Assembly: GCA_003427395.1 (NCBI GenBank)
Contig: BFEA01000037.1
Span: 76,460 to 102,506, forward strand
From: Chara braunii
Lineage: Eukaryota > Streptophyta > Charophyceae > Charales > Characeae
DNA: 26,047 nt
Reading direction: 5' to 3'
Shown here: positions 1-7,343 of the stretch, piece after piece
How the letters are laid out: each line of letters opens with the position of its first letter
Numbering within the stretch: position 1 is the first letter of the stretch
Made by a program: the position numbers and the translations under genes
The notes under the pieces: model-generated
Database searches by the model: none
The model's input: only the letters and a program-made list of their open reading frames with translations
Told to the model about the DNA's origin: nothing

Positions 1-692
1 CAAGCGTAAGGAAGACTTCTAGCGATCCTAGTCCCTTCTTTTGAAGACAATCAAGAGTCACTCAGACAAACCCTTTTAAAAAAAAAGACTCAGGTCAACG
101 CAAGTTGACTTATCTTCCAAAATCAACTTATATGTAATACAATCATGCATACGACAAAGGTTGACTTGGCTTCAAACAACACCTATCAATAAAAGCTCAA
201 AACATGANNAATACACAAGGCGANACTCAAGTGGCGTCTGACTAAAATATCTTCANTCTGCNTGCCANACGGCTGGACCGTCACGACTTTTTCGACTGGA
301 TGAGATGCGTTGCCAAGTTTTTTCATTCCGCCCCATACCGACTGCTAGCANNGAATATGAGCGCCCCAACTCTCAAGCAGAGTTAGAGTGTCATTGTTTT
401 AATGATGACTTCACGCTTTTCCTCTAACTTAGGTGTGAATGCCATCTGCAAATAACTCGGCTACCATCTATACAAATCAGCGACCAACTCGAACAATTGG
501 ACGCTCGATGCCCCATTGAGGTCAGCGATTCACCTTCAAACTTTGTCGGTCGCTCTGTCCTCCAGGACAATAATTACTCTTTCTGTTCCAAAGTACCAAC
601 TTTCGACATGAAGATATTTACAACAATACTCTATTCACATCTTTCCGTCAACTAGTTTGATCTCCTAAGGTTTGCACTTTTATGGTGCAACC
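1..692. other. No gene recognised
   Basis: AT-leaning sequence with short oligo-A tracts and scattered ambiguous bases between about 207 and 352. Reading frames on both strands are broken by frequent stops. No RNA gene or terminal repeat is visible. The minus strand continues from the open frame at 693-1076 but acquires stops at once. Confidence 0.5.
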
Positions 693-1076
693 CTATCCGC
701 GAAGTAAGTGCCTAGTCGCACTCCGTTCATAGCTAGTAAAAACACGAACTGGGCTTCTTATGGCGTCAGTCCTCCATTCGTTTGTGTCTCCTAAGACGGC
801 CACAAAGGGTAAACTATGACGGTCCTCCTTAGAGTAAGCCGACAATGACTTAACGTCTTCCGTGAATAGCGCATGTCCATCCCCTAGGAGGTGGTCTGGG
901 ATACCCCTCGTCCTCGCCCGAGTGAACCTCGGATCTNAGAAGTCGGGCCGGCTCCGCCACAACANCATGGTATCCCTCCGCAGTGCNGTCCACTCCGAGT
1001 CGATCACANGGCCNNCCCCTAAGNCAACGAACCCCCGCCTCAGATGCCTCCTAGGGAAAGGAAACGCCTCTACCAC
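693..1076 (-). CDS. Unclassified open frame, possible gene relic
   Basis: An uninterrupted minus-strand frame of about 127 codons begins at a GTG (1076) rather than an ATG. It is closed upstream by an in-frame TGA and contains several codons made unreadable by N bases. The downstream two thirds have mixed polar and hydrophobic composition, including the stretch FVAVLGDTNEWRTDAIRS, which looks more protein-like than its surroundings. I recognise no domain, active site or signal peptide. It could be an exon or a fragment of the same kind of decayed element as the minus-strand pseudogene at 7344-8581, or a chance open frame. There is no promoter or splice evidence. Treat as hypothetical. Confidence 0.2.
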   Translation of the reverse strand: MVEAFPFPRRHLRRGFVXLGXGXVIDSEWXALRRDTMXLWRSRPDFXDPRFTRARTRGIPDHLLGDGHALFTEDVKSLSAYSKEDRHSLPFVAVLGDTNEWRTDAIRSPVRVFTSYERSATRHLLRG

Positions 1077-1800
1077 AGCAGACGATCAACCCCTTGCCGC
1101 CTGGCGTCAAGGTGAACCTAGACGGAGAAGAAGATCACAGAGAAGAAAAACATTCAGACAGACGCGCATAGACAAATGTGGTCATTCGGGAAAGAACGGG
1201 TAACATCTGAAACAAGTCCATGTCCGATTAAGTTTCTTTTTTTTTGTGTGTGTGATCGTTCCTTTTATCGTCGTCAACTGATTTTCTCTCTTGTGACAAA
1301 CATGCAAACAAGAGATAGAAGACAAACACGCTGTTCCCATTTTCATTGACATGGTCAATCTCGTTTTCAAGCTTTCTTCTACCTACCTGCACATCAGATC
1401 AAACAACAAGTTCAAAGGAAAACAATGCAATTCACACTCACGTCAGACTTTCATTCACACACGCAATCACACATCTTCTCTACCTATCCAGTGAACATTC
1501 AAAGAACAGGGCCAAGCAAGTGTGGGTTCACACAAGTGTGACACACAGGTGTGAAGGGGTCTGAGTCAAACAACTGACCGTGAGTGAAGTTGAAGAGACG
1601 GCCCACTCAAGAAGACCGTGTAAAATCACACTCCAGAGAAGACAATCGTCACAACAAGTCGCCCGCANAACGATCTANNCTACTTNCTAGTACGGTNGCT
1701 TNCCGCGACACCCTCTNAACACACAACCACCTCCCAGTAATCTGACGGCGTCTCAGCGTCTCCGCCACCAACCGCACCACCACGCCGTTGCCGACAATAC
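1077..1800. other. No gene recognised
   Basis: Low-complexity, AC/GT-rich sequence with a short T-run followed by alternating GT near 1231-1253 and more ambiguous bases at 1668-1720. Frames are short and lack family signatures. The region runs into the GC-richer minisatellite that starts near 1807. Confidence 0.5.
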
Positions 1801-1806
1801 CAGAAC

Positions 1807-2233
1807 ATGCTGCCACAAAATGCCACTCGCAGTCTAAGCGCTTTCACGTCACCACCTAGAACGTGCTGTTGCCGCCGCAAAAGTTCAGCAGTACGTCCGC
1901 GTCGCTGCCAGAAAAAACACTGTCGACGCCGAAAGATTTCGACAGCACCTCCGCATCACCACCAAAATCTCAGCGATGCCGCTGCAAAAAATTGGCAGCG
2001 CTTCCGCGTCACTACCTTGAACGCACTGCCGCTGCCGCAAAAAAAACCGGCAGCGCTTCCCCATCACCGTCAAAAAGCGTTGCCGTTGCCGTGCCAAACA
2101 GGCAGAGTTTCCCCTGCACCGCTTGCCGAAGACTCACCGCTGCCGTGCAAGACGGGCACAGTTTCCCCTGCGCCGCTTGGTAAAGACCCTGCCGCTGCCG
2201 TGCAAAACGGGCAGAGTTTCCCCTCTGCCCCAC
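1807..2233. repeat. GC-rich minisatellite, ~54-bp units
   Basis: About seven degenerate head-to-tail units start near 1869, 1923, 1977, 2029, 2083, 2137 and 2192. Each has a GCCGCTGCCG-type start. The last three are most alike (CCGCTGCCGTGCAA followed by a GGGCAGAGTTTCCCCT-type block). The ~54-bp period equals 18 codons, so frames stay open across it on both strands; this explains the apparent open frames and is not by itself evidence of a gene. Two units carry GGCAGCGCTTCC (1994-2005 and 2049-2060), a 12-mer also found in the LTR minisatellite at 12682 and 13119. Confidence 0.8.
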
Positions 2234-2520
2234 CAGCTGCAGCGGCAGCTATGGCTGCCCTCACTCTCATGCTCCCTGCAGACCTCGAGCGCTTCCCTCT
2301 CTCTTCACCTTGCTGAGATGGCGGCTATGGCTGTGTTCCACAGCTATGGCCACCTCCAGCAGTTCTCTTCCTCCCTCGCCTGCAGACCTCCTCTTCAACC
2401 AGCAAGAGTTCCCCCTCCTCTCATTAGCAGCTCCTCCCAGCAGCAGCAAGCCAGCATTCACTCAAGTGAATTGCTAGCAGCACCAGCCACAAATGATTTC
2501 TGGTTGGCTGCTTGCTGGCT

Positions 2521-2530
2521 GCTTTTATAG
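2521..2530 (-). promoter_or_regulatory. Possible minus-strand TATA box
   Basis: Read on the minus strand the site is CTATAAAAGC, a good match to a plant-type TATA box. It lies between the perfect hairpins at 2551-2669 (upstream on that strand) and the minisatellite (downstream). No transcript start or coding frame confirms it. Confidence 0.3.
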
Positions 2531-2550
2531 TTGTGGGAGGTAGTGGTAGC

Positions 2551-2586
2551 AGCCTGAGCTCTCAGCCAAAAATTCGAGCTCAGGCT
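2551..2586. repeat. Perfect 11-bp hairpin, 14-nt loop
   Basis: Arms AGCCTGAGCTC (2551-2561) and GAGCTCAGGCT (2576-2586) are exact reverse complements. It is the first of a dense run of hairpins. Confidence 0.85.
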
Positions 2587-2588
2587 GG

Positions 2589-2609
2589 GCCCTTGGTGAG
2601 ATCAAGGGC
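2589..2609. repeat. Perfect 7-bp hairpin, 7-nt loop
   Basis: Arms GCCCTTG and CAAGGGC are separated by GTGAGAT, only 2 nt after the previous hairpin. Confidence 0.7.
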
Positions 2610-2635
2610 ACATACCAGCCCCACACAGCAGAAAT

Positions 2636-2669
2636 GGCCAGGTCCACTCATAAAGAAAAGGACCTGGCC
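2636..2669. repeat. Perfect 10-bp hairpin, 14-nt loop
   Basis: Arms GGCCAGGTCC (2636-2645) and GGACCTGGCC (2660-2669). Loop length equals that of the 2551-2586 hairpin. Confidence 0.85.
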
Positions 2670-2773
2670 CTCTTCCTGCNGTAAAACGAGCAAGGGGGGG
2701 CTGTATCTAGCCAGAACCCTTGTTGGTCTGCTACTGCTGAGGTTCAATCTCAACAGTGCACCTTCTCCTAGAC

Positions 2774-2993
2774 CTGGCCAAGTTCAGAGCCAGGCTCTTA
2801 GCCGGTTTGCTGCACAAGGTGCAGCGAACCACTTGGGAACATGGCCCGGACAGCGGCCAGGTTCAAGCAAAAATTAAGAAAGGTGCCCTCTTTCTCTCTC
2901 AGCCCTGGCCATATTCGGTGCAAGCCCCTTTGCTAGTTTGTTGCACCAAGTGCAGCAAACCTCTTGGGAACCTGGCCCCGACAGTGACCAGGT
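2774..2993. repeat. Two ~131-bp spaced repeats, each with a hairpin
   Basis: Two diverged copies begin CCTGGCCA (near 2774 and 2905) and end in a GACAG-GGCCAGGT / GACAGTGACCAGGT type block. Each contains a 3-nt-loop hairpin: 2804-2830 (12 bp, one G-T) and 2936-2960 (11 bp, one G-T). Between them is A-rich then pyrimidine-rich spacer. A weaker hairpin (8 bp with one wobble) lies just before at 2734-2756. Confidence 0.75.
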
Positions 2994-3104
2994 ACGTTAT
3001 TTCTTTTATTTTTGTTGATGGTCTAGCAACCTCGTTTTGCCTCAGTCCCCCCCCCTCTTCTTTTCTCTTCTTCTTTTTTTTTCTCCCCTGCCCTCCCCTG
3101 AAAA

Positions 3105-3230
3105 TGGGGATGGCCGTTGTCAAATTGGGAGAGGTAGGGAAAGAACTCGTGAAAATTCACGAGTTCAAATCCCGACAGCCTCAAAGCGGGGTGCAAACGT
3201 ACCCCGACTTTGAAGAATTTTAGAAAAATA
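3105..3230 (+). mobile_element. Candidate tRNA-derived SINE or tRNA relic
   Basis: GTTCAAATCCC (3163-3173) matches the RNA polymerase III B box, and about 45-50 bp upstream is a weak A-box-like TGGCCGTTGTCAAATTGG (near 3111). The would-be T stem does not pair properly, so this is not a functional tRNA. The central sequence is instead a near-palindrome (11-bp arms 3143-3153 and 3156-3166), followed by a second hairpin (3181-3213: TCAAAGCGGGGT paired with ACCCCG-a-CTTTGA). Target-site duplications were not identified. A chance B-box match is a real alternative. Confidence 0.35.
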
Positions 3231-3320
3231 TTCGCTAGATAAACAAATCTAAAAACATTCATGGACATGGCGTACGTGCCTGACTACCTACAGAAAAAAA
3301 ATCAAGGTCAACAAAATTAT

Positions 3321-3350
3321 TTTGCGCCACCAAAAAAATAGTGGCGCAAA
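3321..3350. repeat. Perfect 10-bp hairpin, 10-nt loop
   Basis: Arms TTTGCGCCAC (3321-3330) and GTGGCGCAAA (3341-3350) are separated by an A-rich decamer. Confidence 0.85.
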
Positions 3351-3387
3351 CTGAAAAATCCAGCTTCTCAGAAAAACTCAGATCCTG

Positions 3388-3457
3388 TTTTTTCGTTTTC
3401 TTTTTCTTTTCTTTTTTTTCTTTTCTTTTTTTTCTTTTCTTTTCTTTTCTCTTCTTA
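3388..3457 (+). repeat. Polypyrimidine tract (T/C rich)
   Basis: About 70 nt of almost pure TTTTC/TTTTTTC units. It produces a Phe/Ser/Leu-rich open frame that should not be read as a protein. A short hairpin (CTCCCC/GGGGAG, 3458-3477) follows directly, then another at 3494-3511. Confidence 0.85.
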
Positions 3458-3590
3458 CTCCCCCTAACAACGGGGAGGCAGCTGGCAGGTCGGGAGGAGC
3501 AGGTCCTCCTCTCCCCATCCTCTCATTTCTCTTTCTCTCTCACTCTCCACTCAACTCCAACCCCCTCTTGCTTTCCGTGTCTGAACTGTG

Positions 3591-3618
3591 GGCCGCGAGA
3601 TTTCAAGATCTCGCGGCC
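3591..3618. repeat. Perfect 11-bp hairpin, 6-nt loop
   Basis: Arms GGCCGCGAGAT (3591-3601) and ATCTCGCGGCC (3608-3618) flank TTCAAG. Confidence 0.9.
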
Positions 3619-3640
3619 ACAATCATCTGCCCAAAACGAA

Positions 3641-3718
3641 GTGGGAGTCTTGGTGCTCCCACACAGTCTCCAAGACGAAGTGGGAGCCTTTGTGCTCCCA
3701 CACAGTCTGCAAAGACTG
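3641..3718. repeat. Tandem pair of ~39-bp hairpin units
   Basis: Unit 1 carries GTGGGAG/CTCCCAC (3641-3647 and 3656-3662) and unit 2 GTGGGAGC/GCTCCCAC (3680-3687 and 3694-3701). Each is preceded by ACGAA and followed by ACAGTCT. A third small stem, CAGTCT-GCAA-AGACTG (3703-3718), has a GNRA-type tetraloop and is followed by a run of 25 T (3726-3750). Confidence 0.8.
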
Positions 3719-3725
3719 TTTTCCC

Positions 3726-3750
3726 TTTTTTTTTTTTTTTTTTTTTTTTT
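3726..3750 (+). repeat. Poly-T run (25 nt)
   Basis: Homopolymer directly 3' of the CAGTCT hairpin. Its exact length is unreliable from short reads. On the plus strand hairpin plus T-run resembles a polymerase III terminator, but no polymerase III gene is established upstream. Confidence 0.8.
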
Positions 3751-3921
3751 GTCGTTGGCTATGTCAACGGCCACGTCAGTTGTCACATCGTGTGGCCCCC
3801 CCCTAACACGATCTGTTGAATTACAGACCCAAGTTCGACCCCATCCGAGACCAAAAAAGGGAAAATTTTGGCCTTTTCACGATTTATGTGTGTCATCCTT
3901 GCGCAGGGGCCACTTTGATAT

Positions 3922-3982
3922 GGGCGCGGTAGATCTCAGTCGCGCGATCTTGAGGATAGCGCGACCGAGATTGGCCGCGCCC
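3922..3982. repeat. Long imperfect inverted repeat (27-nt arms)
   Basis: Arms 3922-3948 and 3956-3982 pair at 22 of 27 positions around a 7-nt loop. Outer arms are GGGCGCGG / CCGCGCCC and the inner stem is GTCGCGC-rich. Confidence 0.8.
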
Positions 3983-3991
3983 AACTGCCTT

Positions 3992-4095
3992 GGGCTGCTC
4001 CAAAAGGAGCTAGCCCGGTAAGATGCTTGCAGCCAAGCTTGATCCCGGTACCAGATAGGTAAGAGTCCTCTGCGATAACCTACTGGGCTAGCTCC
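3992..4095. repeat. Nested inverted repeats
   Basis: GGGCTGCTCC (3992-4001) pairs across AAAA with GGAGCtAGCCC (4006-4016; one bulged T). The right part (4006-4020, GGAGCTAGCCCGGTA) also pairs at 14 of 15 positions with 4081-4095, so two mutually exclusive folds are possible. Confidence 0.7.
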
Positions 4096-4387
4096 TATCA
4101 TGATAATGACNGGAGCAGCTCGGCTATGTGAAGANCTCNCNNAGTCAGGTTTCCCCCATACCGTGACCTTGCAGGCTTTGCCTGCCCGCTTCTTCCCTAT
4201 GGATGGCTGCCCATCCACCANTNCGGGCCCGCCCATNGGGTAGGCCTCGGTATAGGCCTGCTGGCCTCCTCTTGGCTCGAGGTTAACCCGGCGGCCCAGA
4301 AAAAAAGGAAAAAAACCTTNCTATTCCTCTCGCACCGTAGCCCTATACCCTGCGCATCCCTCCTTNTTAGCCTACTTAGGCCCTGAA
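4096..4387. other. Non-coding stretch with ambiguous bases
   Basis: Contains many N bases, two small perfect hairpins (GCAGGC-TTT-GCCTGC at 4171-4185 and GGATGG-CTGC-CCATCC at 4201-4216) and an A-rich run near 4299-4316. No gene is recognised. Confidence 0.6.
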
Positions 4388-4451
4388 TCGCGCGGCTGCT
4401 AAGCCGCGCGACATCTTTTAGGTAGAATAAGTCTAGTCTCAGACTTTCTAC
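4388..4451. repeat. Two adjacent hairpins
   Basis: TCGCGCGGCT-GCTA-AGCCGCGCGA (4388-4411) is a perfect 10-bp stem with a 4-nt loop. Ten nt later GTAGAA..AGTCT pairs with AGACTTTCTAC (4422-4451), an 11-bp stem with a 2-nt bulge and 6-nt loop. Confidence 0.85.
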
Positions 4452-4564
4452 GACCGCGCACCCCTGCGGCCATGTCGAGACCCGCGAACGACAGGCCATA
4501 CCGCCGACTCCCGCTGTCTCGAACGGACGCCGTTGTCGTCACATGTCAACGACGTCCCATGTCA

Positions 4565-4738
4565 ACGACGTCATACATCAACGTCGTCAGGCTTTAGGTT
4601 TCTCAGTTATAGGGTTGGTCTGAACAACTTTTGGGAACGTCAATCTCAACCAGTTCCTCAATTCCATAAAAAAATCGGACAGCGACTGATCTTAACAAAC
4701 TCGGGTAGAAACCCTTACAGGGGTTTCTGTCCGGACAG
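4565..4738. repeat. Further short inverted and direct repeats
   Basis: CATGTCAACGACGTC occurs twice nearby (overlapping 4542-4571), and ACGACGT/ACGTCGT form a 7-bp stem at 4565-4587. AGAAACCC/GGGTTTCT form an 8-bp stem with a 6-nt loop at 4707-4728, running into the 12-bp palindrome CTGTCCGGACAG (4727-4738). This is the right end of the hairpin island. Confidence 0.7.
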
Positions 4739-4959
4739 CGGAAAGGACAAAAGCATGTTCCGGTCAGTAAACCCGAATTTCGGTAGTGCGAAGCGACGCG
4801 TGGGAGGGTACTAGTCCTAGCTGGCCTATGGGAATCCGCATACGAGCTCCCAACGTCTCAAATGTCGGATCCACGCACCCCTTTTGTACTAACTTGCCTC
4901 TCCTATTTAGAAAGGCCTATCAAGCTATACGAGTTGGAATATGGGCTAGGTAGAGGGAG

Positions 4960-5880
4960 AAAATGGGTTCTCTATCTGCGTTTGCTTCCTCTTTTGAGTT
5001 GTCATAGTTGGACGTTGTAGTCCGTGACAGCCGTCAAAGTCAAACCCCTTGATCTTTGGCCACCACGATGGCTTGAAGCTGTCTACTCAACCCCTTTGCA
5101 CAGGGCGCAAAAGAGGGTGTGGTATTCAACCCCGCATGACGGTTGTCTAACGCCGAGAGGGTAACTCCTCAACGCACTTGTCACCCGACACTTGGGTGTC
5201 GAACACGACCCTCGAGATTAACAAGGGCTGCGTGGTTACGAGTACTACGGAGTACCCAATAAGAGCGAGCGCTCGCTTGTGCACGCATGGCTGGTCAATA
5301 TGAGAACACCATGCGCCAGCCCAACTTTTTATGCCGGGTTCAGCGAGCGAGGCCTATCTGAATCTCACTTCGGGAAGTTATGGGTTGGATACTTAAGGGA
5401 CTAGGAGTGTTATTGCGTCGTTGTGTTGATTGTGTCGTGTGTTTTTGGATGTGAGTGTTGTGTTGTAACACGTGGCGTGTGTGATACGTCCTAGTCGACC
5501 GGCGTCGAGTCGTGCTTGTGACCTCAGCCCCCCAGTGTGTCGACTCGCATACGGGTTCGATCTATGGGCGTTCGACCGCGCGTACCCCAATGCTACACCG
5601 AACGAGAAACGTCCTCGGCTGGGCCACCTCTGCAATTACGAAAAACCTTCATATGTGGTTCAGTAGCTCGGCGGGGATACGTCCACCTAAGGGATGGTGA
5701 CAACTGTCGCAGGTGGAGGTAAGCGGTGCCTCGCGTGACCCTGTCCTGTCGTAGGAGCTCGCAAGAGGTACGGCTGACGCACTCGGCCGGAGCGACAAAA
5801 CACTCTCCGCGACAACTCCTGCCAAATCCTGCGTGATGCGCCCGGGAGGGTCCCCGTGCGGGACCGATGCGCTCGACACC
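4960..5880 (+). mobile_element. LTR copy A (Ty3/gypsy family of this window)
   Basis: Diverged relative of LTRs B and C. The 18-mer TAGCTCGGCGGGGATACG (5664-5681) is identical in all three copies, and CGTCCTAGTCGACCGG (5487-5502) is identical in C and one base off in B. Other shared blocks are GGGACTAGGA near 5398, AACGAGAAACG near 5602, AGGTGGAGGTAAGC near 5711 and GGGTCCC..GGGACCGATGCGCTCGA near 5850. Similarity fades near 4960 on the left and about 5880 on the right. The right end lacks the final block ending in TCCA seen in B, so A is truncated or belongs to another subfamily. No internal coding region follows, so it is probably a solo or fragment LTR. Confidence 0.75.
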
Positions 5881-5960
5881 GCTGTCTGGTTGCGCCGATC
5901 AGCAGCCAATATTGAGGGTTGCGCCTCAGTGATGTCAGTTATACCCCTAGCCGGGTCCTT

Positions 5961-5968
5961 TATAAATA
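5961..5968 (+). promoter_or_regulatory. Possible TATA box
   Basis: TATAAATA downstream of LTR A in a CT/AC-rich context, with a second ATATAAAAG at about 6047. The following sequence is leader-like but only short open frames follow before the assembly artefact at 6289-6566. Confidence 0.3.
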
Positions 5969-6288
5969 CCCCAAGATTAGCACAAGTGGTTGGACGGTGT
6001 GTCGCAACAACACAGGCCTACTGCGGGACTATGCAAAGGTCTGTCACATATAAAAGACATTTACTAACTCTCTGTGGGACAACACATAGAGAATACAACA
6101 ACCTCTCCACAATCACAAAACAGAAGCACCGCCAGGACCGCAAGGTCGTGGCCCCCTCACTTTATCAGAGCAAGAAAACCAACCCAAAGACATCTCCCAA
6201 TGAAGCTTTTTGCGACCTTTACAAAAATTTCACCAATGGCCAAGCAAAAACGTGGTCCTCCTCGTCAGACTTTATTAACCCACCCTTC

Positions 6289-6378
6289 ATACGAGGGAGG
6301 TCTCACTCAATAGGTCTCCCAACCAGACCACTGAATCTATTAACCACCAATGGCCAAGCAAAAATTTCACCAATGGCC
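6289..6378 (+). repeat. 90-bp duplication, copy 1 (assembly artefact)
   Basis: Identical base for base to 6417-6506 and separated from it only by the mate-pair adapter. A third partial copy (ATACGAGGGAGGTCTCACTC...) follows at about 6531-6566. Most likely produced by misassembly around an untrimmed junction read. Confidence 0.85.
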
Positions 6379-6416
6379 CTGTCTCTTATACACATCTAGA
6401 TGTGTATAAGAGACAG
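6379..6416. other. Nextera mate-pair junction adapter (contaminant)
   Basis: The 38 bp consist of the Tn5 mosaic end in reverse complement (6379-6397) followed directly by AGATGTGTATAAGAGACAG (6398-6416). Two mosaic ends joined head to head is exactly the circularisation junction of the Nextera mate-pair library protocol. It is not genomic. Any predicted protein reading through it ends in LSLIHI. Confidence 0.97.
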
Positions 6417-6506
6417 ATACGAGGGAGGTCTCACTCAATAGGTCTCCCAACCAGACCACTGAATCTATTAACCACCAATGGCCAAGCAAAAATTTCACCA
6501 ATGGCC
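6417..6506 (+). repeat. 90-bp duplication, copy 2 (assembly artefact)
   Basis: Perfect copy of 6289-6378 on the other side of the adapter; the true genome probably has one copy. Confidence 0.85.
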
Positions 6507-6569
6507 ACTGAATCTATTAACCACCCTTCATACGAGGGAGGTCTCACTCAATAGGTCTCCCAACCATCC

Positions 6570-7340
6570 CTCTCTCTCTATGATGAATTTTCAGACGCCC
6601 TTTCATTAAAACATCTTCCCTCTTTGAAGATGATTCTTTCAATAAGCAAAAGACTGTCTTCTCACAAAAGGCGTTTTTACCATAAAACAACTCAAACTGA
6701 GAGACCAACTTATGAGTCCCCCTCACAACTCAACAATAAACATTTGGCATGACAAACATTCGAGTCTCAAAGACTCAAAAATCCCTTAGGATTCTCACAC
6801 TTTTCACAAAACAGACTCCACTACCTCTTCTTATACCCGACCCTATCTCCCGCCCGTGGGCAGTTTGCGCGAGTATACCGAAGAGTAGACAGTTCACATT
6901 CATTCACATTCACACAATACACAGTACACGAGATGTTTCCCATACATCTCTCACACAAAGTCATCATACATCAGGATAAGACCACACACGTGAGAGTGAT
7001 TGTGATCGTCAGATATAGGGATGTAGTCTCAGATAAAGCTTCAACTCAAATATACACTCCGAAATGTAATATCCCAACTCAAAAGCGAACCAATATGGTC
7101 TTGAATTACATATATACACATAGAGTTGAACAATCTCAACTCAAATTGGTACCAGTATCACACACAAAAATTGTGTCCTCCCTGACCAGAGCTAAAACTG
7201 AAACAGTCTTAATCAGGGCGCAATCGCATCCCTCAAATCGGAGGGATCTAGGTAATTCGGGACATATCTAAGTAACCAAGCAACACAACGACTCACTCAT
7301 ATACAAATCTCACATACTACATTTATAGTTTAGAGAGTCT
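6570..7340. other. No gene recognised
   Basis: AC- and CT-rich, mostly short frames. It lies downstream, on the minus strand, of the pseudogene ending at 7344 and may be its 3' flank or the remainder of a decayed element. No terminal repeats or RNA genes are visible. Confidence 0.5.
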
Positions 7341-7343
7341 ACC

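Noticed and set aside
1807-2316. 169-codon plus-strand frame and several overlapping minus-strand frames
   Set aside because: The ~54-bp repeat is a multiple of three, so any stop-free unit stays open in every copy; frames are open on both strands without family similarity.
3105-3200. Functional tRNA gene
   Set aside because: B box is good but acceptor, anticodon and T stems do not form.
3341-4021. Long plus-strand open frame (226 codons)
   Set aside because: Driven by polypyrimidine tracts that encode runs of Phe, Ser and Leu, and by hairpin repeats; no domain, and other frames are open over the same tracts.
5833-6399. 188-codon plus-strand frame
   Set aside because: It reads through the 90-bp artefact copy and ends inside the sequencing adapter (LSLIHI).
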